A DNA stretch of 64,000 bases from Mermis nigrescens. Taxonomy: Eukaryota; Nematoda; Enoplea; Mermithida; Mermithidae. A program made the translations under genes and the position numbers. The notes under the pieces are model-generated. The model was not told the DNA's origin. It worked only from the letters and a program-made list of their open reading frames with translations, and ran no database searches. The stretch covers positions 16,578,304 through 16,642,303 of the forward strand of contig JAVLUZ010000145.1 of assembly GCA_036768485.1 (NCBI GenBank). The letters are read 5' to 3'. Below are positions 35,501 to 50,500 of this stretch, piece after piece (the stretch's first letter is position 1; each line of letters opens with the position of its first letter).

Positions 35501-38500
35501 AAAAATGTAGTATCATATTGTATTTGAAATGGTAAAACGTGCGGTCATAATTGGTATCCGGATTACTGTAGATTGTGGAATATTAAATATGATTAAATAA
35601 AAGTATCCTATCATCTGGAATGAAATGGCTAGGTACTAAACTTATCTCCAGCTTAAACCAGCGAATAGATTGCCCCTAAGTAACTGAAAAATCCCGAAAA
35701 AAGTTTCTTGAAGCTTGACATTATACACGGTGACCCATAAAAAGGCTGCACCTTGACGTTAAATCATAACTTGGGCAATTAACAACATAGTATTTTAGGA
35801 CCGACTGCATTACTTCGACAAACACGTGTTTGTTCAAAAGGCATAAAAAATTTCGACCAGCTAACATCGGTTTTTGCGCTATAGCAATTTGTTTACACCT
35901 CACTTCGACAGACTTTAAAACCCTAAAATTTTTGCATCGTGTCACATTACTGCGTATATAAATATCATTTTTGATAATACATGCAATCAAAAAATGAATT
36001 AACTTATTGTTCAAGCGCAAAAAAATTTCGATATATCTCAAAAGAGAAGAAAATTGATGGCAAAACTGATGACGCTTCCAGCGTTTAAACGATATCATAG
36101 CGTGTAAACAAATGGCATTAGGCCCGGACCGTTGACATCTGGCCAAAATTCTAAACTCAGTTCAAAAGAAGACATTTTTATCACCTAACGCAAACGATCC
36201 TAGTTTCGTGTTAATATCAGCCGAAGTTGCGCCCTGAATTGGAGTGTAGCCTTTTTGGGCTACCCTGTATATTTGGATACTTTTAAATCTTTTACCTTAT
36301 TAAGAATGTAAAAAAGTACTATTGCTCCCTCAAAGAAGTGATGAAAAGTATTTCAGTAAATTCAAAAACAAAAAAATCGCAGGTCTTGCGTACAGCTTAA
36401 AATTTTGATTCGAATTTTTAATCTTTGTCGCTAGAGTATGATAGCCTATGAAAACATATGAATAGGTATGAAAAATCACTATAATTGTTGAAAGTGCCTA
36501 AAAAGCGCCTCAGTCCACGAATTTTCATCAATTTTATGTATTTCTAAAAAATTGTGATTTTTCTATTTTTTAAGTCAATTTCGTCTCATTTTACCCGAAA
36601 ATTTTCAATTTTGTTCTTCTGAGGGGGGTATAGACTCTGGACTACACGTAAACGTTTGAAATTGAGGGTTAAGACCCCACCCTGACTTCCAAGAATTTAG
36701 CAAACCTACCCCCAGAATTTATTTTTTGGTATGTCTTTTTAAGATTTTTTGAATTTTTGCCTTACCCAGAGCCCGCAAATCACGGGAGCATCGAACCGAA
36801 CTAATAAACCTAATTGGTAAGATTTGCAGACGCTAAATTATTTACGACCGGCCGAAAATTGTTGTAGAATAGAACATTTTAAAATCTTGTGATTCATTTA
36901 TATCTCCATGAAAATCACAGATACTCAGCTAAGCCTAATTGAAGTATTCATCTATTTTAAATTTTGCTCGTTAAGCTGACTTGCAGCTAAAACGAATTTG
37001 GGAGCAAACTGGTGATAAACATCCTTGATCTTGTAGGTTTAGAGAAAAGGTTTACCCCGAAGATATTCACTTCCAGAAATTTTTTCACACCCAAAATTCG
37101 CGGTTTTTCGAAAAAATTTTTGGAAAAGGCGCTGTTTTGAGCGCTTTTAGCAATCTTTTAGTTCAAAAGTGTTAATCTTTGAGCGTTTCGCGCTATATAT
37201 TCATTTTTGACTATATTTTGTTAAATTTACTCGAATTTATCTGAATTGTTTCCGAAATTTCTTATTTTAAGCGCTAAAAGAATAAGCCATAATCAGAAAC
37301 CCCGAAACATAAAGTTTTTGACTCATTCCCGCACTTTTTGAGTCTCAAAAAGGCACCTAAAAATATCACCCCCAGAAATCTCCCAAACTGCGCATGTCTG
37401 GCGACAAACCTGACTCTATCCGGATTACACAACACAAAGAGAATAGCAACGGAAAATACGCAAGCCAATTGCTCGGCTAAATAAATCGACCAGCATCTAA
37501 TACGGTTCTCAGACAGTTGAGCTTGAACATCTAAAGAAAAGAAAATGATGATCCTTGAAACATTGGCAAAGACGCCAAGTTTTCTTTTTTCAGAATCACT
37601 AGCCTAGAAAGCAGGAAGGGATGTACCCATGGACAGTGGCCAAGTTCTGGGGTCCAAAAATTTCAAAGGGTAAAAAAACGCCAAAAATTAATGTGAGGGG
37701 CAAATAACACTTCTTTTCGACGTTTTTTATCGAGCTCCAGATTGCATAGAAAATCGCAAAGAACGAAAATTTTGAAAATATAACTTTGAAGGTCCTTTTT
37801 GATACTATGGGTTCTTTGGCATTCTAGAATTATGAAATTATTGATCATAGAAGCACAGCACGGCCGGTCTGGGGAGTCAAATTGAACCTGCTTTCTGAGT
37901 TAAAATCACCATAAAAACTGATTTAAAACTACGCTTTACAACGGTTTATTTTTATTCTTCGCCTGTTTTTTTCCAGAAAATTTCTGATTTCTCTATTCTG
38001 GTTGCCCACTAGACCTCACAAATCCCCAAGCATGTTTTTTTGGTCTTGACTAGCACTGGCATGTCGCATTTATCGTCTTTACTAAATCAGGTTTATGTAT
38101 TTGCCATGCAGTCATAGAAAACTGTCGATTTTGGATTCAAGAATGTAGAGTTTGTTAATAGCTTTCCAAAAATTTATTACATCTGGTGTAATTTTGCTCC
38201 TGGGCAGAGTAAATCAGAAAAGACGATAATAGGAGGTAGGAACGACGATATATCGTCTTTGCAATTTTCTCGTCCCAGGAGCAAAACTATAGCACATGTA
38301 AAACATTTTTATTAAGCTATAAATAAGCTCCACATTTCTTAATTTGAAGCAGAGAGTTTCCTTTAACTGTAAACTAGTGGAATGCGATTCAATAAAAGAC
38401 GATAATTCCTTCTTGCCAGCCTTACTTGACCATGCTGCGCATCTATGGTCAAGTAAGGCTGGCACGAAAAATCTACTTCAGCATACTGTTATCACTGAAA

Positions 38501-41500
38501 TGCGTTAGTAAGACATTAGCTGAACTCGAAGTCTTAAGTTTAAAAAAATTCTAATAAGACTATATTTCAAAAACTAAAATAGAGTAATTGAAAACTGGAA
38601 ATAAATAAAATTGAAAATTTGCAGATAAAGTTTGAAAACCCACTTCCGCTGATATTGAATGCAGTTGTTGCAGTCGAGCTTGGCAGCTCAAATACATGCA
38701 CTGTTCTGTCCAATAAATTATTTGCCTCCACGACTAATCTGCCAGGATTTCCACGCACACCTTTATTGCCTTAACAATAAGCGATGTGATCTTAAAACGT
38801 TAGAATATACGTCAAAGTTCTTCATATTCTTCATCAAAAACTAATTTTTGTACCAGAATTTTATAAAAAAGAATAAAATATTGTATCGTAGTAGTCCGTA
38901 AACCTTGTTGATGTTTCTTAAATTTATACTTATTATTACCAGTAAACTGCTTAGATTATTTTCAAGTAAATTAACTGACTTTCTTAGCGCTCAAATAAGT
39001 TCTTTTACGTCAGAAGTATTTCTAGTTCTTACAATGATTTCTCGATATCTTTTGGCGCTTTGTGTCGAGTTTTGCATTAAGTTTGCGAGTTTTCATATAA
39101 AATCCGTAAAATTTTGAAAATTTTTAATTTTTGATCGCATTCTGCGTATCAAAAGACGGCAAAAAACTGCTATTTTAAGCATAATAATCGAATTTTTCGG
39201 ACAATTCTTGACAGTTTTAGGGAAATTTAGGGTTCTCCCTGTCAGAAAATCCTGGATCCGCCAATGCGTCCAAGCATATGGTATCAATACGCGTTTAATA
39301 GGTAGGAAAAAGACAGACAAAAAATAAGAGTAATAAATATGGTTGGCAATCGTTTTCATCTCGTTGTTTACCAGATCATCAATTGAATGCTTTTCACATC
39401 AGTTAAAGAATGGTCTGGTTTTCTTTTGATCTTTAGTGACAAGGATAAAATTTCTAAATAACGCAGTGGCAAATCCAGAATTACTTGACTGGGGAAAGGC
39501 GCAACCCAGAATTGTCCTAATAGTGTTGAAAGCTGCCCATGCCTAAAGTAGCGGTTTTTCCAGCCTTCTCCTTTTCATAGACAAAATCATTTGTGATCCG
39601 AGGAAAGTGGAAAAATTTTCAGAAATTTTTCTAAGAAAACAGCGCAAAATCAGTGCAGAAATCGGCCCAAAGCGCCGAAAAATGCACGATAAGTCACTGC
39701 AAGAACAAGTAATAATCCTTGTATCCGTAATAAATTACTCTTTCGACATAAAAATAAGAGTGCAAAGAAATTCGTTAAATGTCAATTTTGAAAAATAATG
39801 ATAAATAAATTGGCTAAAATCAATTAACAAATTCCCAGTGATTCTATATTGCGCCCAACAACTTCCTAGCGACATATTGGGAAGAGGAGGGGCGCCGCCC
39901 CCGCTCCCTTTCAAATCCGCGCTTGAAATAATGTTAATTTCGATTTTTGACCTCATTATTAATGCCAGTCGGTTCTCAAGTGCATTTTCAGCTTCAGCAC
40001 ATAACGCTCCTCAAGAATATCTGAAGAATAAAAGATTTATAAAGAATGTAATACTGAAAAATGCTAACTACAAATTAACTGAAATTCACACAGCGTTGAC
40101 TTTTAAGAAAACTAGTAATAGGGAGTGATAGACAGTAGCAAGAAAAACATAGTATTAAAAGAAACTTAGCACGGTTAGGAATTTATGGATAAAATTTCAT
40201 TACGTTTCGGTTCGTAGGCACGCGATTTCGAAATCCGACCCATCTAGCTTTTATAATAGCATAATCGCCATCTCTGTTCATCACTACCATGGCTCTTTCT
40301 TCACTGGACGATAAATTCGGTAAATTTTGCTAAATAAAAAATTAACACTACCTATTACATCTACTGCTGCTTTAATTATAAGGATAATCCAAATTTCGGA
40401 ACAGATCAATCAGAAAACAAAAATTAAAAAAACACAATATAATATGAAGATTGGGAAACTTGGGAGCATAGATGCGCAGCATGGCTGGTCTGGAGCGGTC
40501 AGCCGGTCAATCAAAGGCTTTTTCTGAGCCGAAATAGCTATATGAAAAGTTTTTGGTTTTCACTCACTTTCAGTATTTATTGTGTCTGATTTTCTTCTTT
40601 AAAATCCCTATTTCTCCATTCTGGGAGCCTAAACAATAGATGCGCACAGTGACGAACCCAGAATTTTCTGACAGGTGGAGAGGGGGAGCGAAATCCAAAG
40701 TTTTCCTAAAAGTGACCAAATTTGCATCAAAAACTCCGTCCGTTATGTTCAAAGTAGCTCTTTTTCTCACGTCTTTTGATAGACAAAATTATGTGTGATC
40801 CGTAAAAAGTTGGAAATTTTTAGAAGTTTTCACGGAAAACGCACAAAATTAGTGCGAAAATCGGCTCAAAGCACCAAAAAATACTCTACAAATTATCGTA
40901 TGAACTAAAAAAATCCATGTTTTGTACGAAAAATACTCTTTTGACAGAAAAATTTGAAAAAAATCGTCATAAAAAATGGCTAAAATCATAAAAATACACG
41001 TCTTTATCTATTGCGCCCAATATTTTTTTGACGACAGGAATGGCGTTCGCCCCTCTCTAAATCCGCGCATGGATACACAGCTAGCGAGGAAGAATGACTC
41101 CACATTTCAATTAGTAAGAAAGAGCTATGAGTAGATGCTAATAGGTATTATAAGTACCAAGTAGATGAAAAGTAATAGCAATACACTATAGTCTGTTCCA
41201 TTCCGAACGGCCCATTTTTCGCTGAAGTCTTATTACTGTAATAGATTTTTAATGCACGAATTGACATCCTCAGTTATGCTCTCGTAACAGCTGGTTGCTT
41301 TTAACTCTTCTTATTGATGTTTTATGTGCTTCGCTTTACATAGGATGCGTCAAAAAGATTGCCGCAACAACCTAACCCGTAAAATACTCTGCTACAGTAA
41401 TAAGTCGTAGAGCGAAAAATGAGTCGTTTGGAACGAAACAGACTATAGTATCTACATAGTGTAACATTAAACTTTAAAAAACAAACTTTCATGCTTGATT

Positions 41501-44500
41501 TCAAGAGATAATCAATTTTTTGTCAATAAGCCATGTCTCTACGTGTCGTACATTCAAAATAACTGTTGGCCGCACAGCTTGGGAATTCTGGAGGATAGGA
41601 ACCAAGAAACCTTTTTCTTAAGTGATTTTCAGGAGTTCAGAAAAACGGGCCAGATACGCGTGTAAAAACTATTGGGTTTTCGACGATGCTCTACCTTTTC
41701 AAAGCGTTAAAAACGTAAAACTATTTCAGAAAGTACCAGAAACCCCGAATGATACTGAACAAAATCTAGTCGAAAAGTGGGTATACGGCGCGAAGCAATC
41801 GAAATTTCGACGCTTCTAAGGAAAACAGATAGCAAAATCGTTAAAAACAACACCTTTTCATCGAGCTTTTTTTTGAAAAATCGTTCATTATATGGGAAGG
41901 GGTGAAAAACTTTCTGGGGTAGGTTAAAACCCTCAAACCTAGCCGGCCATCCAGGTAGTTTTTGATAGGCAAGTAAATTGTTATACCGTTTCAGGATGAC
42001 CGAGCCGGGGAGATCAGCGGTCTTGTGGGATCAGTCAGAGGGAGTCTCGAATTAAAACAACCTTAAAAATGTTCTAAACGTGAAAATAACAAACGAACGA
42101 CCTTAAGTGACAGTTGCTGTATATTTCAAGCAATTTTATAGAGAAATTTGTGACTTTTGTTTTTTAACTCTTCTTTTGACCTTTTTCTAGCCTTAACCTG
42201 TCACAAATAAATTTTCCTCTTGTCCTTCTGGGAAATCTCGATACATCGATCCTCAGCGACTGGTTCGTTAATTTTTTTCCAATTGTTTATGCCTTGAATA
42301 TAAATGAAAGGTAAACTGATTGAAATTTTTTAATTTCAAAATTAAGATTGACGAATACAGTATTAAACTATTTTGCTTCAATGACATTACTTCATTCACT
42401 CTTTTTTGCAGCTATGTACGGGCAAACGTAAACGCGAGGAGTTTCCGAGTATTGCACCCCCTCAAAAAATCGGCAATCCTCAGAATCAAATTTGAGACAA
42501 TAGTTTTTGGGATTTAGCCAGTTTTGTAACATACCTCTCAGAATTCATTGCTGGTCATGTATAGCTAAGTATTTTTAGGAAAGTGTAAGAATCAAATTTA
42601 TAAATTAGCACTCAGTTGGGTTTTCAGGGCACCCATGGGCGTAGGGGAGGTTCGGATCTCATTCAGAATCCAAAATTGAAATGAGCAAAAACGTGGTAGC
42701 GCGATGACAGAAAAGCAAAAATCAGAATTTGTCTTGTAAAAATATATTGCTAAAAATGCGACATATCTTACTAGATCGGCATCAAGTTGAGTTCTGCGGG
42801 GCAAAGTGTCCGAACTAACCAAATGGGCCATGGCCAATAATTTTTGATCTTTCCCGTGAACGAAAACGGAAGACAGAAGATAAGGGGCAGAGTGAGCGAT
42901 GCGCACTACGTATTGAGCATTAGTCCGTAGATCCCTCAAGCTCAATTAGCACTCATTTATTAATACACACAGGAGATGGATTGGGAACTATCGGCAGAAT
43001 TGATCGTCTCCATATATGGGCAGTAACGATATTCTGAAGGTCCGATGGGGCCAGATTGCCGTAAGTAGTACCAAAAATTCAATTCAAGGGTCCGTCAATT
43101 TTTGGGGTCTTTCAGGTTCTGGGGATTCAGACTATCCATGATTGGGGGTTCACTCTACGAGAGAAATTGTCACCCTCTTCACAAATTTTTCGAACCCCCA
43201 AAATTTGTGATTTTTCAAAAGTTTCCGAAAATTCCCTGGAAATTTGTAGAAAGGGTGCTTTTTAAGCGTTTAAGCGATTTATTAATTCAAAGTGTCTAAC
43301 TCAAGTTTTGATTATATTCTGTTCATGTTAGACTTTTTTGAATTTGCTTCAAAATTTTGTATGTTTTTATGCTGTAGAAAAATAGAGCATCCGTCAGAAA
43401 AGCCGAAAAATGATATTTTTGACGCGTATTCACCATGTTTTGGCCCATAAAAGGCACTTTTAAATTTCACTTTCTTCATGATTCCCATGCTGTGCAAATC
43501 TGGTCCAGCAGACCCCCATGCCCATGTGTTGTCGTCTTTCATCCAGACAAGCATATGCGTGGGATTTCTAGGCCCGAAATAATTTTTCTTGGAAAAATGA
43601 CGCAGTGTGAAGGCTAAAAACAGATTAAAATGAAAAATTTTCTTTAAAAAAGCTTGAAATTGACCAGAATTTTAAATATTTCAAAATTTATTACAGTTTT
43701 TTGATGTCATTTTGGCCGAAAAACGTACTTGGACCCCCAGTCCGGCCACACTGTGCATCTTCATGTGCTCCCATTCCTCTTACGTTTACGTGTTTTACCA
43801 ACACATGAATTTCTAGCCAAAAGCAGCGGTTTTAGGCTATTCTCTAAGTGTTTTTTTGCCATTCAGGCTAAAAATTGAAATGGCAGATTATATTATTTTT
43901 TCCAAGTTTTAAGCCATTGAATGCAAGTTTTCATTAGCATGCGTAATCAAATTTATACAACTGCATGGGTAAGTTTCATAAATACTCTACGGCAAAATGG
44001 CAATTTTTAACCTGTTTTTATAAGCATATGTATTCTTTCCGCTCATTTTCAATACATATTTGTTTTTCTTTATGCAGATATTTTTTACTACATCAAGGTG
44101 CAAAAATTTTGTCTTTATAATCCAGCGAAATTAAGTATGCTTGACATTGTGCGGACGATCATACAGGGATGGAAGCTAAAGTGAAGTCTTAAATATGGCG
44201 GCTTTTAATCATTTGAAATGACACTCTCTAAATTTGAAATTGAAACTTAAAATTGAATCAAATGTGAAAATTTAATGGGGCATTCCGGTGAGAAAAATTG
44301 CATTCAAGTTCGAATAGTTTTTGTAGCCAATTTACGTTCATAGTAGTTTTAAGAAAAAAGGCCCTTTCAGAGAAAAAAGAAAAAGCTATAGCACATGTTT
44401 TAAAATCAAGGAATGCATATTATTATGAAAATTATGGAATGATATATAAAGCGAATTCGCTGAAGAAATTTCACTTGAATCATCAAAAAGACGATATGGG

Positions 44501-47500
44501 CCGAATGACAAAGTTCATAATTCATCTGATATTCAGATAAAACATAGAAAAGATTTTATGATTTAGTAATTTTGAAACGACTAAAAGGATTCTGGCTGGA
44601 ATCAAAATTTCGATGATTAAGCACCATCAAATTGCAGTGGTATCCAATCAAGCTATGTTTAAAACCTAATCGCGCTATCTTAAAAACCAAGGAATTACTT
44701 CTCTTTCGTATCACTTGATTTTAAAATTTACACTATGAGGAGAATACATGCTATTCTTATGGATGTTTAAAATCCCAACTTAGTATACGAAAATTTCGAC
44801 GTATTACAGGGTTTTTCCTACAAGGCAAAGATTTTTCTGGATGCACAAATACATTTCGGGACCGTCTTTGTATATGTACAAAGATTTATGGGAAGACATG
44901 AAAAAGGGTGTACAATTCCCTAAAAATTTGAGCCGAAATGAGTAATTATTTGTGCAAATATGTCTTATAATAATAACATTTGCATTTAAAAAGAAACGAT
45001 TTTGAATGTTTCGGTGCTTCGCGCCGTTTTGATACACTTTTCAGTATTTTTTTCGTCAGAAGCCTTAATTGGTTACAAGACACTACCAAAAGTCAAAAAA
45101 ATCATGTTTTACACTACAGAAAGTGCTAACTGTACGATATTATGGTACCCAAAAATTAGCATGTACAAAATGTACAAAGATTTTTGAGGACCATCTTTGT
45201 ACATGTACCAAGGGAATTCGTGCAAAAAACAATGCGTTAGTACAATAAGCCTAAAATAATTCATTTTTTTATAGATGGTATAAAATGATAATTCAATAAC
45301 ATACATAAAAGCACAGGTGGGCAGCACCAAAATTCTGGGGGTGCAAGATTTTTCAAAGGTCAAAAAATGGTCTTAAAATGGTGCTATGGCGAAAAAACAC
45401 CGTTTTTAAACGTTTCTCATCGAGCACTATCAATTGGCATCAAAAATTGCGAAAAAAAACAAAAAACCTTCAAAAATTGAATTTTGGGGGTACTTTGATT
45501 TCTGGGGGAGGGGTATTCGGCCTTTTGGGGGATGCAAATTCACCCCCCACGCCCACGTGCGCATGTAAGGCGCGAAAATTATTGGGCTTAACAGGATTTT
45601 TTAAGTGCTATTTTCAACTTAAAAATGATAAGTACACGTTCGAAGCACTATGCTCCAACGGTTCTGTCCAACCGCAATTGGGCGTGGGGGGTTTGGTGGC
45701 CTAGATCACCCTAGAATCCAGTAGAACCTCAGAATTGAATTCCTGGTAGGTTTTTTGAGTTTTTATCAGTTTTAATCCACAAATACTCCCAAAATTACGC
45801 TGCTGCAGCTGGAAGGTAAATGAAAATTTCGAACAAATTGATAGTTTTGAGACAAATTGTCTCTAAAACGCTTGAAACAACATATTTTCCTAAATTAACC
45901 GGAAAACCGGGAATATTGGTGGGAGAGTAAGCAGAATTCATAGGTCAGCGGCAATTTAAGAACACACATAACATATTATATACGTTCAATCAATATTCGA
46001 ATTTCTAGCGTTCATTCGGTTATCGGTGGTCAAAAGCAGATTTTTTAAAAATTAATTATACAAAGTCAAAATGCGTCTGATGCTCTAACTTATGAGTGGC
46101 CAACCAGAACCTGGGCGAAGACGCGAACGGGCATTTGACCAACGACGCATGACGACAAAGGTCTGACAGCTGGCGATATGACAGCACACTTGTGCCCAAT
46201 GTCAGTTTTACTTCTCGTTTTGATCCGAGACTAATAGTAAAGAAAAGTTTGGCCTTTTGCGAGCGAACGGCGGATGAAAGGCTTTTGTTTGGGGAAGTGT
46301 CGTCTTCGTTGCTTTCCAAAGTAACCGTATGAGTAAAAGTAGTGTGGGATGACGGGCTGCTGATTGGAGACAGGAGTTCTTCGAGCCAAATTGTTCTTTT
46401 CATTTGTATCTGTATGAAACATATTTGTAACAGTGGCATACATGTGAAGAAGGAAGGTTTTGGACGATCTCCATCGAAAGTTGAACGCTCTCCCCAAATC
46501 CCTCACCCATAGAGAGCCAAAAATTTCAAACCCCTTCGCCGATTTTTGGCTAAAACTTGCATTTTTCATTATTCTTGAGAGTTTTTGCCATTTAAGTCAT
46601 GCATAACTTCCTAAAAGTTGCCGATGACCCCCACCCAAGATTTCGAGCCGTCATATGTATGAAAGGGGGCTGGGAAATACCCCTTCCAAAATCCGTAGAC
46701 TTTGTGCACGTCTGGTAACAATGCAAACAATAAATAACATACCGCGTACTTACATACATGTACAGCATGGAAATTCTGGGTTGGGGGGGCAATCAGGCCG
46801 AAAATTTTTCTAAAGTGCATTAGCTAAAAACGATAAGTACACGTCGAAAACGCTGTTTGTTGACGTTTTGGACAATGCTCGATCTTTATAGAACATAAAA
46901 CACCCTAAAAATTTGAAAAATCGAGTAAATTAAGCAAAACATAGTCAAAAAATGTGCACTTGGCCCGAAGCGCCGACAATTGGACACTTTTGAGTCAAAA
47001 ATGAACTAAAAATGCTTAAACAGGCACACTTTTCCCAATTTTATTGACAATTCTGTAGGAGTCGCAGCCATTTTGCGGGGTATGCAGAAGCCATTCAGGG
47101 GGATCAAAGCCCCCAAATCATTTATAGTGCTTACCACGTTTTTCTTTTGCAAGAAGAACCTATCAAAAAGTTGTAGGTCGATTGCCAAATATTTAGGCCG
47201 ATTTCTGTCGAACGGAAACTTGACCGCGGTAGAAAAGTAAGATCCATATGGTGCACCAGGAATGATTACCGACTGACTATACCGCCCCAAAATGCTTATC
47301 CCATTCTTTGTCGATACTGTCCTGCTCAGTTTAATATCGAATGTCTCCAATTCCTTAGAACCATAGCTCCACTTCAAAGTCAAATAGTCCCTTCGAGCAG
47401 TGACTTCTTTCAGCGTGATGCAAGGAATACGCACCTTCGAATGATTCAGAATATCAATATATCAAAGATAACCTCATCAGAAGATAAGTAGACAATCTAA

Positions 47501-50500
47501 GAAATGTTTTAATTTCAGAAATCGTTACAAACCATGAGAAATATCGTTGCCGAATAACACGGGCGCGGGGAGTTTGTGAGTGAGACACATAAGTGTATAC
47601 ACTGTACAGTATGGGATCCCCGGGGTCAGCCCCGAAAATTTAGAAAAATAGCTTTTTTGGCTAAAAAACCATGGGTATCATACATGGGCAGGAACGAAAT
47701 TCTGGTCGGTGCGATGGGGCCAGGTAGCCGAAAATAGCACCAAGAGTTCAATTCTGGGATGCCAATCTATTTTGGGGAGCCCACGGCCATGTGTGTTGGG
47801 TATACGTCAAAAACCGGTTTTTTCACTGTTTAAATAATGCTCATTTTTTACCACAAAACATAGAAAAACTTGGAGCAAATTTAAAAATTAATCAAGTAAA
47901 TCCAATAGAATACAGTCATAAAATGCGTGCATGGCGTGGAGCGCCGAAAATTTTACGCGTTTGAGTCCATTGATAACTAAATCCGCTTAAAAAAGCACAC
48001 TTTCACAATTTTTTAGAAAAAATGACAGTTCTGGGAAGATTTCAGCCGCTTGGCGAGGTCAATAGCCATTCTAAGTAGGGTCAAAGCCCCCAAAAGCCCA
48101 ATCACATGGTTAGGAACACAAAAATCATTAATTGGCCTTGCCACCTCTTTACGCTAGCCAATAAAATTGATCAAATAAGCCGAAAATGAAAATTCTTGAC
48201 CATATCACAAATTAAGCGTTCCCGTTTTGACCTCAGAAACTCGTGCCTCCGAATTTTAGCTTACGCACATGTGCACATTTTAAAATTATCGAGTTTACAA
48301 AGTAAATGGTCTTGCTAAAGAAGATGAATCGCACTTAAACTTTTTTAAGAGGGACGATCGATTTCGAAGAGGAGGCCTCCAAATGCAAATGTATGTAGCA
48401 CGGAAATTCTAACAGAAAATGCATTTTATAAAAAAATTGTCGAAAAACTTGAAGGTCACGAAAGGTTGACAACGTTTTCAGTATTACGCAACTTCGATAC
48501 TTCAGCAAATCACTAATTCTTATTTGTAATCATTTAAAAAATTTACTACCATGAAACGAGTGTAATAAAAAATTAAGCACTATAGAAGACAAACAAATTA
48601 TAGAAAATTGTAGGTATTTCACTATCAGGCTTAGCTAACTAAAACGATCATCTTGAGCTCAATAAAGGTTATCCACAATGCGAACTTGTTATTTTTTTTG
48701 ATAAATCGATTCTGAAAACACCGTTTTGTGTGAAGAATTTGTAAAAATCAGTTAATTAATAAATTTGAATATACAAAACATTTCTTCGTTATGCTAATTT
48801 CAAAAATACTAAATTCTAGTTTGTTTTCTTCTCTTTGTGCATTTTCTAAAAAAGAAAACATGTTATACATATGTTTGTATCTCAACGAATTTAAGCAGAA
48901 AAAATGTGTTATATTTTTCAGTCGCACCGAAATCCAAAATTCCATTTATTTAAAATGAGGTAATAAAGGACAATACTATAGATTAGAAATAGTAAAATAG
49001 ATAAAACTGATGAATTTTTAAATGAAAATTAATAGAAATTGTCATCAAATTAATCTTAGCAAATTTTGCTGTAAAACGGATCGATACTAAAATTTACAAA
49101 AGATGAATAAGAGCAACGTACTTGACCACAATTTACGTCAGAAAAGTTCTGTTGATCAAAGCCCATGAAAAAGGGAGCTTCGTGACCCCGATACATGCAT
49201 CCGGGCCTGCAAAAGCCTCCCCGGAAAATAATGTTGCCATAATTTTTCGGTCTTTTCTTTGACGCTGAGCAATTTGGAACCAGTCGTCCGGTCTCCGGCA
49301 GAATCGTCGTGATTCAATAACTTGTGCATGATTCGTCGTGTATCTTGGGCGTATGCCAATGGATGAACCTAAGCATGCATGCTAATTTCTATTTTAATTT
49401 AATTTAATTTAATTTTAAATTTTCAATTCAATTTAAAATAATAAATAATATTTTAAATGTTAATTTTAAGCATACGAATATGACAAGCCAGGGGTAGATG
49501 TAAGGCATGGAAGCATATATGGGCAGCGCCTGATTATGTATGTGTTCTGCCCGATTACCGGAAAATTGCTCGCCAACAATTGCTCGCCTAGCAATTGCTC
49601 GCCCAGCAATTTCTCGCCCAGCAACTGCTCGCCCAGCAATTGCTCGCCCAGCAATTGCTCGCCCAGCAATTGCTCGCCCAGCAATTGCTCGCCCAGCAAT
49701 TGCTCGCCCAGCAATTGCTCGCCCAGCAATTGCTCGCCCAGCAATTGCTCGCCCAGCAATTGCTCGCCCAGCAATTGCTCGCCCAGCAATTGCTCGCCCA
49801 GCAATTGCTCGCCCAGCAATTGCTCGCCCAGCAATTGCTCGCCCAGCAATTGATCGCCCAGCAATTGCTCGCCCAGCAATTGCTCGCCAGCCCAGCAATT
49901 GCTCGCCCAGCAATTGCTCGCCCAACAATTGCTCGCCAATCACCAACAATTGTAGCCATACGATTACTTGCTGAGCAATTGCTCGCCAGTGAATTGATCA
50001 CATGGGAACCGCTCCCTGGGCATTGTTGCTTCTTATTTATTTGAATCAGAAATAGTCATTCTATATCGGAATCGCGCTATAAAAATGGAAGGTGTGTTAC
50101 CAAAAATCGAACGCCCCGGATCTTGAAATCATCTGGTCTGAACAAAATGGTATAATTAAGTACATTCAGTTCTGCTGTGATGTTGCATACATTTGCGCTC
50201 ATACATTTATCTATGTACAGATTGTTTCGTTTTTAGTAGGAAAGAGAGAAGAAGCTGTAGTTTCAGTTTGAAAGTATTCATTTTTAGTGTACTAAAATGA
50301 TTTTTAATTCGTGCAATCTTAATTTTAAGTTTTAATGCACTCAATAAAGTCGACAGGTGCTCGCCACCGCCAGGCGATTGCTCGCCAATCACCTGTGATT
50401 AGTCGAGAAATACATTTTTAAGTTTTTTTTATTCGTTCAATCAGTTACAAGCTGATCATTGAAGCAAAGTAATTCAAGTCGGAAATTATCCCGATCACAG

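Noticed and set aside
35721..36146. Minus-strand frame of 141 codons as a gene
   Set aside because: Lies entirely within a TA-flanked mariner-like MITE and has no transposase motif or other recognisable domain.
38214..38465. 83-codon minus-strand frame
   Set aside because: Falls inside the palindromic MITE and its hairpin; no family resemblance.
49428..50044. Long open frames of 105-173 codons in five or six frames
   Set aside because: They are translations of a stop-free 15-bp tandem repeat; length divisible by three keeps every frame open. The same applies to 8,694-9,184, 9,840-10,226 and 50,548-51,174.
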